A DNA stretch of 64,000 nt from Salinicoccus albus DSM 19776 (GTDB lineage Bacteria; Bacillota; Bacilli; Staphylococcales; Salinicoccaceae): the NCBI RefSeq assembly GCF_000385175.1, contig NZ_ARQJ01000029.1, positions 104,472 to 168,471 of the forward strand, written 5' to 3'. This document shows, one piece after another, positions 24,432-35,220 of the stretch. Position 1 is the first letter of the stretch; every line of letters begins with the position of its first letter. Below the pieces are notes generated by a model. The model was not told the origin of the DNA, searched no databases, and was given only the letters and a program-made list of their open reading frames with translations. The position numbers and the translations under genes were made by a program.

Positions 24432-25538
24432 CTATTTGAGCTTTGCCCTGCAGTCAATTTCAACTTCTTCGACCACTTCGTCGTTGTCAACGATATATGC
24501 TTTTTCGTGCAGGTTGGAGACCGGACAGATGTGGTTCGGGATGATCCTCACATTATCCCCAATTTCAACCTGCCGGCTGAAATCTGCATCGTATATGATT
24601 GCATGTTCATCAAACACGCTGTCAATAAATACACCGTCATACCCTTTGATCAAGCCGAGACCTGTGGTCGCAGTGATCCCTTTATCTCTCGTTTCCTTCG
24701 TAATACCTTTTGCACCGACATCTGTGATGACCCGTGCTGCGGTGGGCTGACTGATGATGGTTGTTAAAATGGTTCCGGCCACACGGTCAAATGTGCCGAT
24801 GACTCCCGATTGACCGGCATCCATCAATATATAAGTCCCCGGACGGATCTCAGTCACCCCCTGCGGAATTTCAAGACCCATCATGACCGGCGGTGTTGAA
24901 CCGATGCTGACGATGTCAGCCGTCATTCCCAATTCCCCGGCAAGCTGGCTGAAATGTACTGTCCGATTTGCACTCTCCTCATACAACCGCTTCAATTCAC
25001 TTGTATCTGCTGCCTTATAAGTATGACCGTCATGGGAAAACACACCTTTGAATTCAACGTTATCACTGTTTTTCATGGCTCTCAGCAAGGTTTTGAAGTC
25101 GTCTTCCTCAATCACACCGGAACGGTTTTCACCGACCTCTATCTCGACGAGTACCTGTGCTTTTTTATCCGAGCCTTCAAACACGCTTTCTATCTCGTCC
25201 ACATGCTGGAGAGCGTCAATACCGAAGGAAATATCAATGGTCTCTGCTAATTTTCTAATTCTTCTGAGCTTGGTTCTCCCAACAATTTGATTGGCAATGA
25301 AGATATCATCGAGACCATTTCCAGCCATGACCTCCGCTTCTCCGACTTTGGCAACAGTGATGCCGGAAGCACCGCCCTCCGTCTGCATGCGTGCCAGGCG
25401 GGACATCTTATGGGTCTTCGCATGCGGCCTGAGCGCCACATGATTATTATCTGCGATGTGCTGAACATCTTTGATATTATTTTCAAGCACCGATCTGTCA
25501 ATCACCAGTGCCGGGGTGTCGATTTCTGTATAATGCAT
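24432..25538 (-). CDS. D-threonine aldolase / D-serine dehydratase-like enzyme
   Basis: 368-aa fold-type III PLP enzyme. Seen: N-terminal alanine-racemase-like barrel with PLP lysine K41 in RPHAKTHK, phosphate-binding IGSTPP, and a C-terminal domain with IIPNHICPVSNL, whose His and Cys bind the divalent metal in this family. Members cleave D-threonine to glycine and acetaldehyde or dehydrate D-serine or D-3-hydroxyaspartate. The exact substrate cannot be told. It lies between the threonine synthase-like gene and the regulator, on one transcript; gaps are 12-14 bases. Confidence 0.85.
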   Translation of the reverse strand: MHYTEIDTPALVIDRSVLENNIKDVQHIADNNHVALRPHAKTHKMSRLARMQTEGGASGITVAKVGEAEVMAGNGLDDIFIANQIVGRTKLRRIRKLAETIDISFGIDALQHVDEIESVFEGSDKKAQVLVEIEVGENRSGVIEEDDFKTLLRAMKNSDNVEFKGVFSHDGHTYKAADTSELKRLYEESANRTVHFSQLAGELGMTADIVSIGSTPPVMMGLEIPQGVTEIRPGTYILMDAGQSGVIGTFDRVAGTILTTIISQPTAARVITDVGAKGITKETRDKGITATTGLGLIKGYDGVFIDSVFDEHAIIYDADFSRQVEIGDNVRIIPNHICPVSNLHEKAYIVDNDEVVEEVEIDCRAKLK

Positions 25539-25550
25539 ATTGGTCCTCCC

Positions 25551-26204
25551 TCAATATTCGTGAGTATGTTTTTTCACTTCATCCAGATAACTGTAGACTG
25601 TGACTTTGGAAATACCGAGCGCGGCGGCGACCTTCTCCACCGCCCCTTTCATTAAAAACACCCCTTTATCATCCATGAACTGGATCATCCTTATTTTTTC
25701 CTGCCTGTTATGGAGCAGATGCGCTTTATCTCCGACAATCTGTGTAATGAGCTGATCCGCTATTTCCTCAACATTTTGAACGTTTCCCTGTTTGGTTTCC
25801 GAGGGTTCTTTACGGGCGTGCTGCGGAATCATTGAATTTAACATTTCATGCATCTGATTCATTACACTGAGGTCATAGTTGATGCAGAAAGCACCGATCA
25901 CCTGCTGCTGAGCGTCGCGTATCAGTGTTGCAGAAGATTTGATCGAACGGTGGTCATCAGTGATGATTTCATACCCCGCCAGATATTCGCCCTCAAAACT
26001 GTCTGCCGTCAAAACTTCCTTGAATAAATGATCGTATGAGTGCTCCGCTTCTCTGCCGGTCACATGGTTGTTTATCATGAAAATAACAGACGACCGCGGT
26101 GTCGTCAGATCATGAATGACCACTTCGCACGCTTCGCCAAACATCTCGGCAATCGTTTTCGCCAGAGGAATGTAGCTGCTTAAAATTTTCCTGGTATCAG
26201 ACAT
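25551..26204 (-). CDS. YheO/DauR-type transcription regulator
   Basis: 217-aa regulator. Seen: N-terminal YheO-like PAS domain (residues 10-120, with GEACEVVIHDLTTPRSSVIFMINN and AFCINYDLS) and a C-terminal helix-turn-helix (AAALGISKVTVYSYLDEVKK). DauR, of this family, represses D-arginine catabolism in Pseudomonas. As first gene of the three-gene unit it probably controls the D-amino-acid enzymes in response to a small ligand; this is inference. Upstream is a long AT-rich region with a TCTCACGTGAGA palindrome that may be its operator. Confidence 0.85.
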   Translation of the reverse strand: MSDTRKILSSYIPLAKTIAEMFGEACEVVIHDLTTPRSSVIFMINNHVTGREAEHSYDHLFKEVLTADSFEGEYLAGYEIITDDHRSIKSSATLIRDAQQQVIGAFCINYDLSVMNQMHEMLNSMIPQHARKEPSETKQGNVQNVEEIADQLITQIVGDKAHLLHNRQEKIRMIQFMDDKGVFLMKGAVEKVAAALGISKVTVYSYLDEVKKHTHEY

Positions 26205-26560
26205 TTGAGATCACCGGCCTCTTATTATAATTCTCAATTCCATTATATAATTATTTATATAAATATAAAAGATTATATAATATTTTATATTTATTGATTG
26301 AAAATCAACTCACGTAAGTATTCTCACGTGAGATACATGACATTACCCGGTCTGTTTGGAGTCAAACAAGCCACAGGCGCAGACCATCCCGGATCAATCG
26401 ATAAATATGTATGAAAATTCTATTAAATTATTAATATTTCATTACAAATAAATTAAATTTCCTTTTCCTATGTAATATTCTATATATTTAAGATACTCCC
26501 AATGTTATTGTGTTCGTGTAACAATTTTATCACAATTAAAAAGGAGTCGATTAATCGTTT
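26205..26560. other. Intergenic region between the regulator and the peptidase gene
   Basis: 356 bases, divergent and very AT-rich at both ends. It contains a run of overlapping AT palindromes (26240-26300), a perfect TCTCACGTGAGA palindrome with a second CTCACGT half about 16 bases upstream (about 26310-26333), and TGTTA-N11-TAACA just before the peptidase gene. No open frame or known RNA was recognised. It probably holds promoters for both neighbours. Confidence 0.5.
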
Positions 26561-27094
26561 ATGAACCAACTCAGGAAATTTTCAGCAGCATTTTTAGGTT
26601 TGGCAGTTTTTACAGCATTGATATTTACAGGCAGTCACACTGCAGCCGCGAACGATTATTCACAGGACGCTTTAGAAGAGAAAGGACTTCAGCCGTACGT
26701 AGCCAAACAGGCAGCAGAACTGGTACAGAGAGCTGCAGATAAAGGCATCGTTGTACGCATCACTGATGACTATCGTTCTTTTAGTGAACAGGATGAGCTG
26801 TACGCACAGGGCAGAACGGACCCCGGCCTCATCGTCACGAATGCTGAAGGCGGAGAATCTTATCATAACTATGGTTTAGCAGTTGATTATGCACTGGAAC
26901 TGGATAATGGACAAGTGATCTGGGACACTGAATACGACGGTAACGGCAACAGTAAATCCGACTGGTTTGAAGTGGCACAGATCGGTAAAAACCTTGGATT
27001 CACATGGGGCGGAGACTGGAAATATTTCAAAGACTATCCGCACCTGCAAATGGATTTTGGCCACAGTTTAGATGACTTGCAGTCCGCAAATTAA
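26561..27094 (+). CDS. Secreted M15 peptidoglycan peptidase, CwlK-like
   Basis: 177-aa exported metallopeptidase. Seen: signal peptide (basic MNQLRK, hydrophobic 8-24, likely cut after TAAA at 30), then the M15 core with zinc ligands H102 and D109 in SYHNYGLAVDYAL, and DYPHLQMDF with H161. Relatives are L-Ala-D-Glu endopeptidases (CwlK, phage Ply500) or D-Ala-D-Ala carboxypeptidases. Acts on cell-wall peptides outside the cell. The AAGGAG site lies about 14 bases before the ATG, longer than usual, with an in-frame stop between, so no upstream start exists. It sits between two D-amino-acid gene units. Confidence 0.88.
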   Translation: MNQLRKFSAAFLGLAVFTALIFTGSHTAAANDYSQDALEEKGLQPYVAKQAAELVQRAADKGIVVRITDDYRSFSEQDELYAQGRTDPGLIVTNAEGGESYHNYGLAVDYALELDNGQVIWDTEYDGNGNSKSDWFEVAQIGKNLGFTWGGDWKYFKDYPHLQMDFGHSLDDLQSAN

Positions 27095-27098
27095 TATA

Positions 27099-27141
27099 AT
27101 CCCCCAATCAGACACGCTACATACTGATTGGGGGGATTTTT
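27099..27141. terminator. Terminator between the peptidase gene and dsdA
   Basis: TCCCCCAATCAG pairs with CTGATTGGGGGG(A), then TTTTTA on the plus strand. It serves two convergent genes; the dsdA stop lies at its edge. Confidence 0.9.
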
Positions 27142-28438
27142 ATGTCATCATCTTTTTCCCGATGTCATAATACTCCTGCCATACTTCATCGGGCACCATA
27201 TCTCCGCCTGTACTCCAGGCAATATGAGTACCTTTTTTGTTTTCCGTCAATAACGGCCCCGGGAGGCCAGCCAGTGCAGACGGCTCCAGTTTAATATTTT
27301 CCCTGTCGTATATTAATGCCAGCAGTTTAAACAGTGTTTCGTCGCTGACTGTATAGGCGCCTGATATCATTTCCCGCAGCAGTCTGCCGACAAAGCCCGA
27401 TGCTCTGCCGACGGCCAGCCCGTCGGCCGCTGTTTTGTTATCAATACCAAAGTCACCGACTGATAATGCGTCATGATAATCAGTCATCATACCCAGAAAC
27501 ATACATGGCGCATGGGTCGGTTCGGCAAAATAGCAGTTCACATCATCTCCAAAAACAACCTTAAGACCGAAAGCGATACCGCCCGGCCCGCCACCGACAC
27601 CGCACGGCAGATACACATTCAATGGGTGTGTTTCATCCACAGTGATACCGGAAGCTTCAAGCTGTCTTTTTAATCGGAAGGCGGCAACGGCATAGCCTAA
27701 AAACAGCGTTTTGGAATTCTCGTCATCCACAAAATGGCTTTTCGGGTCCCTCAGGCTGCCATTACGCCCTTCCGCCACTGCTTTGCTGTAATCTTCGCTA
27801 TGTTCTACCACATCGGCCCCTTTAGACCGGAGCATATCCTTCTTCCACTGTCTTGCGTCACTCGACATATGGATGGTCACATTAAAACCGAGGACCGTGC
27901 TCATGATACCGATGCTCAAACCGAGGTTGCCCGTCGAACCGCAGACGACGGAAAACTGTGAAAAATATGCTTTAAATGCCTTGCTGTCAAACTTTTTATA
28001 GTTATCATCTTCGGTGATCATCCCCGCTTCAAGCGCTAGTTTTTCAGCATGATTCAGAACCTCATAAATACCGCCGCGCGCTTTAATCGAACCCGAAATT
28101 GCAAGCTGATTATCCGCCTTCACGTACAGTTCCCCATCAATCGGAGTCCCGTATAGTTCCTTAAGCGCACTTTTCATCTCTGCCATTTCAGTCAGCGGAG
28201 ATTCTATCTCTCCAGCACTTGCGGCCGTTTCAGGAAAGACCGTTTCAATATACGGCTCGAACCGTTTCAAACGCGCCTCAGCATCGTGTACATCCGCTTT
28301 TGTCAGCTCCAGGTCTTCCAGGGCATCAGCCGTATTCATTATTCTCTCATTTTGCCAATTGACTTCTTTATACCTGCTCAAGTCATCAATCAATGGAAAA
28401 TCAGATTTCCATTGAGCCAGAGATCTGCCTGCGATCAT
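27140..28438 (-). CDS. dsdA: D-serine ammonia-lyase
   Basis: 432-aa PLP enzyme that turns D-serine into pyruvate and ammonia. Seen: K119 in ISGSIKARGG (PLP Schiff base), GSTGNLGLSIG, LPCGVGGGPGGIAFGL phosphate loop, and AEPTHAPCMFLGM; length is normal for DsdA. Monomeric fold-type II enzyme in the cytosol. Together with the D-threonine-aldolase-like gene and regulator 1 kb away it points to use or detoxification of D-amino acids. No dsdX or dsdC-type gene is seen next to it. Confidence 0.93.
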   Translation of the reverse strand: MIAGRSLAQWKSDFPLIDDLSRYKEVNWQNERIMNTADALEDLELTKADVHDAEARLKRFEPYIETVFPETAASAGEIESPLTEMAEMKSALKELYGTPIDGELYVKADNQLAISGSIKARGGIYEVLNHAEKLALEAGMITEDDNYKKFDSKAFKAYFSQFSVVCGSTGNLGLSIGIMSTVLGFNVTIHMSSDARQWKKDMLRSKGADVVEHSEDYSKAVAEGRNGSLRDPKSHFVDDENSKTLFLGYAVAAFRLKRQLEASGITVDETHPLNVYLPCGVGGGPGGIAFGLKVVFGDDVNCYFAEPTHAPCMFLGMMTDYHDALSVGDFGIDNKTAADGLAVGRASGFVGRLLREMISGAYTVSDETLFKLLALIYDRENIKLEPSALAGLPGPLLTENKKGTHIAWSTGGDMVPDEVWQEYYDIGKKMMT

Positions 28439-28519
28439 ATGGATCCGTCCTCTCCCAATATTCTTACCTTTATTTTACCAAACGTGGATAAAATGGATAA
28501 TACCAGCGGCCTGGATATA

Positions 28520-28558
28520 ATGTAAAATCACACCAATGCTGAGCAGCACCGGTGTGAT
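28520..28558 (-). terminator. Terminator after the baeRF-like gene
   Basis: Minus-strand ATCACACC/GGTGTGAT stem with 16-base loop that itself can pair, then TTTTACATT. Confidence 0.75.
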
Positions 28559-28576
28559 GAGTTGATTCCTTTTCTA

Positions 28577-29356
28577 TTATACTTTTGCTTCGTATACTTC
28601 AGTCAGGATTTCATCTGAAGGTTTTGACCCCAAGTTCTTGTTAATGACACCTTTGAGGTGTGAATCACTCATATTTGCTTCCAGTTCAGAAACAGAACCC
28701 TTTTCCCCGATGAGATATGCGCCTGTCAGATTGCGGTTCTTAATTTCTTTGGAGAGGCGCGGCACCAGATCTTTATACCAGCGGTATTTGTTTTCCTCAA
28801 AGCGCTTCTCCGCTTTATTCTTAGTTGTATCCGTGGCGGACGGCGGTGATTGATTATGCAAGTCTTCCCAATCTTCACTGTCCACGTCCCAGGTGTAGTT
28901 TATCTCCTCCCGGATAGCGCCGAGTGCCACGTCCAGGAATTTGATATCCGTTTTCTGCACGACGATGATCGCTTCTTCCGGATAATTCTGTTCCAATCGT
29001 TCAAGCTCTCTGGTATTCGCCGTGTTTTCCAGATGGAACGAAGTCGTTACCGGCACCTGCAATATTCTCTCTTCCCATAACTCACCGTCTGCTGAAGCGA
29101 TCAGAATCAGACTTCTCTGCAGATCTTTCTGCAGATCGTCAATGCGGGACTCTATTTCTTTGAGCAGCTCTTTCATTTTTTTGTATTCAAAATTCTTAGC
29201 ACGATCATCCAGATCGTTCAACCCGTTCTTCAGCTGAATTCTCCATTTATCACTGGACTGGGTCGCAGCCCCCACATCCGTGTTCAGATAAATCGTTACT
29301 ACACCAGTGTCATCTGTTTTGGCTTTGATGTTTTCAATCTCTTTAGCTAGACTCAT
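28577..29356 (-). CDS. VLRF1/baeRF-type release-factor-like protein
   Basis: 259-aa cytosolic protein. The pattern (MSLAKEIENIKAK, VVTIYLNTDVG, SLILIASADGELWEE, then EKRFEENKYRWYKDLVPRLSKEIKNRNLTGAYLIGEKG) resembles bacterial proteins of the archaeo-eukaryotic release factor superfamily (baeRF, VLRF1), which are thought to act on stalled ribosomes. No GGQ loop was recognised. It stands alone, with its own terminator. Family assignment is from memory of motif style and moderately sure. Confidence 0.6.
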   Translation of the reverse strand: MSLAKEIENIKAKTDDTGVVTIYLNTDVGAATQSSDKWRIQLKNGLNDLDDRAKNFEYKKMKELLKEIESRIDDLQKDLQRSLILIASADGELWEERILQVPVTTSFHLENTANTRELERLEQNYPEEAIIVVQKTDIKFLDVALGAIREEINYTWDVDSEDWEDLHNQSPPSATDTTKNKAEKRFEENKYRWYKDLVPRLSKEIKNRNLTGAYLIGEKGSVSELEANMSDSHLKGVINKNLGSKPSDEILTEVYEAKV

Positions 29357-29643
29357 TTTCGTACTTCCTCCTCGTCAAGCAATATTTGCAAGTATCATAC
29401 AATTCGATTCAAATCTAAAAAGTATCTTCTGTCTTGTTTTACCCTTGTACAGTCTATGGAAACATGCCAAATCCCGATTTTTGCAGTGTACAGTCACAAA
29501 GATTTCATTGAGGCGCAATTGAAAATTACTTTCGTCCTCTATATAATTTAGTATAGGTGTTTGTCTGAAGTGATTTATCCTGCTGAAAACAGACATTATA
29601 AAATCTCAGTATCATTAAATACATAGTAAAAACTTTTGTAATT
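29357..29643. other. AT-rich intergenic region before ctaB
   Basis: Divergent gap of about 290 bases before the ctaB promoter. TGTACAGTC occurs twice as a direct repeat (29446-29454 and 29487-29495, 41 bases apart). No gene, RNA or longer repeat was recognised. Confidence 0.5.
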
Positions 29644-29673
29644 TTGAATTCTGTTACATCAATGCAGTATAAA
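29644..29673 (+). promoter_or_regulatory. ctaB promoter
   Basis: TTGAAT (29644-29649) and TATAAA (29668-29673) separated by 18 bases; the GTG start follows 14 bases after the -10, so the leader would be very short. Confidence 0.6.
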
Positions 29674-29686
29674 AGAGGCGATATTT

Positions 29687-30628
29687 GTGCAAAACGGAGA
29701 GCTGCTGTCTCATTCTGAACATAAAACAACCGGGGGAGGCGCCGCCAAATTTTCTGGACTGATCAGCAATATCAGATCCCTTTTAAAAGGCAAGGTGCTC
29801 ATAGCCAATGTCCTCCCTGTGTTTACCGCTTACTGGCTGGCGCTTTACTTTAACGGGGAGAATTTTACGGATCACTGGGGGCTTTTCCTGTTGACGATGA
29901 TCGGCAGTACAGTTGTCATTTCCGGGGCGCTGATCCTTAATAACTGGTATGAAGTCGATCTGGACAGGAAGATGGACCGTACTCAGAACAGACCGACAGT
30001 CACCGGCGCTTTTTCTCTGAACACCGTTCTTTGGACGGGTATCATTACTTCAATTATTGGTTTGGGCATGATGCTGTTCACAACGCTTGAAGCAGCGCTC
30101 TGCTCATTCCTGGGCTGGTTCATCTATGTCGTGCTTTACACGGTGTGGTCGAAACGCAGATATACTTGGAATACGATCATAGGCAGTGTTTCAGGTGCAT
30201 TTACACCGCTGATCGGCTGGGCGGTAATCGCCCCCGTCAATCATATCGTCCCCCTCGTCATGTTTCTCATACTGTTCATCTGGCAGGTGCCGCATACGCT
30301 GGCAATTGCGATAAAACGACTGGAAGATTACAAACGTGCTGGTATACCGATGCTTCCGGTTATTGCCGGCATCAATACCACTATCAGGCAAAGCATGATT
30401 TATGTTCTCGCACTGCTGCCCTTCCCTTTCATGCTGGTCAATGCCATGGGCGGAATTTTCTTTATCTTCGCCTTTGTGCTTACCCTCGGGTGGGTAATCC
30501 TGGCAATATATGGACTGCGGGCAAAAGACGTGAAAAAATGGGCGCAGATGAATCTTCGCTACTCACTGATCTACTTAGTTCTGCTGTCATTTGCGATGAT
30601 TATACTGACTTCACCGATTATGGTCTGA
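29687..30628 (+). CDS. ctaB: Heme O synthase (protoheme IX farnesyltransferase)
   Basis: 313-aa membrane prenyltransferase that adds a farnesyl group to heme b, giving heme O for terminal oxidases. Seen: about nine hydrophobic helices, the prenyl-diphosphate motif NNWYEVDLDRKMDRTQNRP (D-x3-D with RP), YTVWSKRRY and IWQVPHTLAIAIKRLEDYKRAG. Start is GTG, eight bases after AGAGG. In relatives ctaA is usually divergent from ctaB; here the divergent gene is the baeRF-like one, so ctaA is elsewhere or absent. A strong terminator follows. Confidence 0.94.
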   Translation: MQNGELLSHSEHKTTGGGAAKFSGLISNIRSLLKGKVLIANVLPVFTAYWLALYFNGENFTDHWGLFLLTMIGSTVVISGALILNNWYEVDLDRKMDRTQNRPTVTGAFSLNTVLWTGIITSIIGLGMMLFTTLEAALCSFLGWFIYVVLYTVWSKRRYTWNTIIGSVSGAFTPLIGWAVIAPVNHIVPLVMFLILFIWQVPHTLAIAIKRLEDYKRAGIPMLPVIAGINTTIRQSMIYVLALLPFPFMLVNAMGGIFFIFAFVLTLGWVILAIYGLRAKDVKKWAQMNLRYSLIYLVLLSFAMIILTSPIMV

Positions 30629-30668
30629 TCCGTAAGTCACAAATCAGTGAATGCCAGCAGAAACACAC

Positions 30669-30720
30669 AGGGTGTACCGCAAGCGTGTTAACATGCTTGC
30701 GGTACACCCTCTTTATTAAT
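30669..30720 (+). terminator. Strong terminator after ctaB
   Basis: AGGGTGTACCGCAAGC pairs with GCTTGCGGTACACCCT (about 16 bp), 8-10-base loop, then TCTTTATTAATTTT. Confidence 0.92.
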
Positions 30721-30741
30721 TTTGGAATCATCATTGTCCAC

Positions 30742-30786
30742 TATTAAAAAACCCCTGATCACACGTGTTTAGTGTGATCAGGGGTT
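30742..30786 (-). terminator. Terminator of the suf operon
   Basis: Minus-strand AACCCCTGATCACAC pairs with GTGTGATCAGGGGTT (15 bp), then TTTTTAATAG. It directly follows the ctaB terminator, so convergent transcription is blocked from both sides. Confidence 0.93.
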
Positions 30787-30797
30787 GAAATAATTAC

Positions 30798-32195
30798 TTA
30801 ACCGATGGAACCTTCCATTTCAAAGGAGATGAGACGGTTCATCTCAACTGCATATTCCATTGGCAGCTCTTTCGTGAATGGCTCGATGAAGCCCATGACG
30901 ATCATTTCTGTCGCTTCTTCTTCGCCGATTCCACGGCTCATGAGATAGAAGAGCTGTTCTTCAGAAACTTTGGATACTTTCGCCTCGTGTTCAAGTGAGA
31001 TGTTATCGTTCAGAATCTCATTGTAAGGGATCGTATCTGAAGTCGATTCTTTATCCATGATGAGCGTATCACATTCAATGTTTGAACGTGCATTAGTCGC
31101 TTTTCTGCCGAAGTGAACCTGACCGCGATAGGAGACTTTACCGCCATTTTTAGCGATGGATTTCGATACGATCGTAGATGAAGTATTCGGTGCAAGGTGA
31201 ATCATTTTCGCACCGGCATCCTGAAGCTGTCCATTACCTGCAAGAGCGATGGACAATGTCATTCCGCGTGCACCTTCACCTTTGAGGAATATGGAAGGAT
31301 ACTTCATCGTAATCTTGGAACCAAGGTTACCGTCTACCCATTCCATTGTGCCATTTGCATCTACGAATGTACGTTTAGTTACAAGGTTGTAAACGTTGTT
31401 TGCCCAGTTTTGGATTGTAGTGTAACGGCAATAAGCGTCTTTTTTAACTACAATCTCAACGACTGCTGAATGCAGGGAGTTGGTTGTATAAACAGGTGCT
31501 GTACAACCTTCGACATAATGGACACTGGAGCCTTCATCACAGATGATGAGTGTACGTTCGAACTGACCCATGTTCTCGGAGTTAATGCGGAAATACGCCT
31601 GAAGCGGTGTATCCAGTTTAACACCGGGCGGGCAATAGATGAATGATCCGCCGGACCATACTGCAGAGTTGAGCGCAGCGAACTTGTTGTCAGTCGGCGG
31701 AACGACTGTCGCCCAGTTTTCTCTGAACAGTTCTTCGTTTTCACGCAGTGCTGAGTCTGTGTCCTTGAAGATAACACCTTTCTCTTCAAGGTCCTCTTCC
31801 ATGTTGTGATAAACCACTTCTGATTCATACTGTGCGGAAACACCTGAAAGGTATTTCTGCTCTGCTTCAGGAATACCAAGCTTGTCAAAGGTATTTTTGA
31901 TTTCTTCAGGCACTTCGTCCCATGAACGTTCAGTGGCTTCTGAAGGTTTAACGTAATAGGTGATCTCGTCAAAATCCAGTTCTGACAAATCGCCGCCCCA
32001 CATAGGTGTCGGCATTTTATAGAAATGCTCCAATGATTTCAGACGGAAATCCAGCATCCACTGCGGCTCTTCTTTCATCTTGGAAATTTCACGTACTATA
32101 TCTTCGGTCAGACCTCTGTCAGAACGGAAAATCGATACGTCTTCATCGTGGAAACCGTATTTGTAATCGCCGATTTCTGGTGCGTTTTTAACCAT
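30798..32195 (-). CDS. sufB: SufB, Fe-S scaffold subunit
   Basis: 465-aa core subunit of the SufBC2D complex, on which new Fe-S clusters are built in the cytosol. Seen: SufB-type beta-helix with [28 protein letters not shown] (conserved Cys in EGCTAP), [10 protein letters not shown], and the C-terminal [24 protein letters not shown] shared with SufD. Ribosome site AAGGAG before ATG at 32195. Last gene of sufCDSUB, after sufU with a 21-base gap. Highly conserved; no oddities. Confidence 0.97.
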   Translation of the reverse strand: MVKNAPEIGDYKYGFHDEDVSIFRSDRGLTEDIVREISKMKEEPQWMLDFRLKSLEHFYKMPTPMWGGDLSELDFDEITYYVKPSEATERSWDEVPEEIKNTFDKLGIPEAEQKYLSGVSAQYESEVVYHNMEEDLEEKGVIFKDTDSALRENEELFRENWATVVPPTDNKFAALNSAVWSGGSFIYCPPGVKLDTPLQAYFRINSENMGQFERTLIICDEGSSVHYVEGCTAPVYTTNSLHSAVVEIVVKKDAYCRYTTIQNWANNVYNLVTKRTFVDANGTMEWVDGNLGSKITMKYPSIFLKGEGARGMTLSIALAGNGQLQDAGAKMIHLAPNTSSTIVSKSIAKNGGKVSYRGQVHFGRKATNARSNIECDTLIMDKESTSDTIPYNEILNDNISLEHEAKVSKVSEEQLFYLMSRGIGEEEATEMIVMGFIEPFTKELPMEYAVEMNRLISFEMEGSIG

Positions 32196-32216
32196 AATAC
32201 AGTCACTCCTTTTATA

Positions 32217-33882
<1,666 letters not shown>

Positions 33883-33888
33883 CTATAC

Positions 33889-35205
33889 TTATTTTGCAAG
33901 AACCTTCAGTTCAATGATATCCCTGAGCTGGTTCTTCACAGATTCAACCGGAAGAGCTTTTACAACCGGTGCCAGGAAACCGTGTATCACAAGTCTTTCA
34001 GCTTCTTTTCTGGAGATGCCGCGACTCATCAGATAGAACATCTGAATCGGATCGACACGGCCGACGGATGCTGCGTGACCTGCTGTGACATCATCTTCAT
34101 CAATGAGGAGAATCGGGTTGGCATCTCCGCGCGCCTTTTCACTCAGCATGAGGACACGGGATTCCTGCTGGGCATCACTGCGGGTTCCGCCATCCTTGAT
34201 ATGCCCGATGCCGTTGAAAATACCCGTTGCTGCATCTCTCATCACACCATGTTTCAGTATGTGTCCGACCGTATCCTGACCGTACTGTACAATTTCAGTT
34301 GTAAAGTTCTGCGTCTGGGATCCGCGGCCGACGACAACTGTTTTCAGGTTGCTGGAGGAATTGTCGCCCATCAGGTAGGTTGTGTTGTCGTAGATGGCGT
34401 TGGAATCGTTCATCAAACCTAAGGCCCAGTCCACAGTGGCATCTCTGCCGGCCACACCGCGGTGGCTCACATAGCCGGTGAACCCTTCAGCAAGGAAGTC
34501 AACAGCACCGTAAGTCACCTTGGCATTGTCTTTAGCAATCACTTCGGAAATGATGTTGATCTGTTCACTGGATTCCTCGACACTGGACAGATAGTTCTCT
34601 ACGTATGTCAGCTCGGAACCTTCATCCGCAACAATCAGTACGTGATTGAACAACGAAGCTTTCTCATCATCATGCAGCAGTACCATCTGCACAGGATCTT
34701 CAATCTTGACGTTTTTAGGAACATAGACGAAGATTCCGCCGTTAAGCATTGCCGCGTGATAAGCGGTAAGCTTGTGCTCATCCATTTTGACGCCTTCAGT
34801 CATGAAGTACTTTTCGACAAGCTCCGGATGGTTTTCACTTGCCTCTGCAATACTTTCTATGATTACCCCCTTATCCTTAAGCTCCTCGGAAACTCTCAGG
34901 AAAGCAGGCGTATTATTATGCTGAACGTAAATGTTTCTGGTTTGTTCTCTATCGAGCAGTTCCTGAACTGAATCAGGCAGGTCATCCAGGCTGTCGTAGA
35001 TTGTGCCTTCAGTCACAGGATTGGAAACGGAGAAGAAATCCCATCTGGTGATTTTAGTCTTATCCGGTTTCGGCATTTCCAGACTGTCGATCTTATCCAA
35101 TGCCGCTTCTTTTTTTCTGATCATCAGATCAGACTCTCCGCGCGCTTTGGCAGCCGAGATAATTTCATCACGATTGATTACAAATTCATTTAAATCAGTA
35201 GCCAT
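33889..35205 (-). CDS. sufD: SufD, Fe-S assembly subunit
   Basis: 438-aa subunit of the SufBC2D scaffold, related to SufB. Seen: central beta-helix repeats, LIVADEGSELTYVENYLS-like segment, SSSNLKTVVVGRGSQTQNF, ILKHGVMRD and the C-terminal YLMSRGISRKEAERLVIHGFLAPV with the conserved His. I take the ATG at 35205 (MATDLNEF), six bases after AGGAGG; an ATG two codons earlier touches the ribosome site. It follows sufC by 15 bases. Confidence 0.95.
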   Translation of the reverse strand: MATDLNEFVINRDEIISAAKARGESDLMIRKKEAALDKIDSLEMPKPDKTKITRWDFFSVSNPVTEGTIYDSLDDLPDSVQELLDREQTRNIYVQHNNTPAFLRVSEELKDKGVIIESIAEASENHPELVEKYFMTEGVKMDEHKLTAYHAAMLNGGIFVYVPKNVKIEDPVQMVLLHDDEKASLFNHVLIVADEGSELTYVENYLSSVEESSEQINIISEVIAKDNAKVTYGAVDFLAEGFTGYVSHRGVAGRDATVDWALGLMNDSNAIYDNTTYLMGDNSSSNLKTVVVGRGSQTQNFTTEIVQYGQDTVGHILKHGVMRDAATGIFNGIGHIKDGGTRSDAQQESRVLMLSEKARGDANPILLIDEDDVTAGHAASVGRVDPIQMFYLMSRGISRKEAERLVIHGFLAPVVKALPVESVKNQLRDIIELKVLAK

Positions 35206-35220
35206 TGTCATCCTCCTGTC

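Noticed and set aside
26500..26530. WalR-type box before the peptidase gene
   Set aside because: TGTTAT and TGTAAC are present but spaced eight bases apart rather than five, so the WalR direct-repeat pattern is not met.
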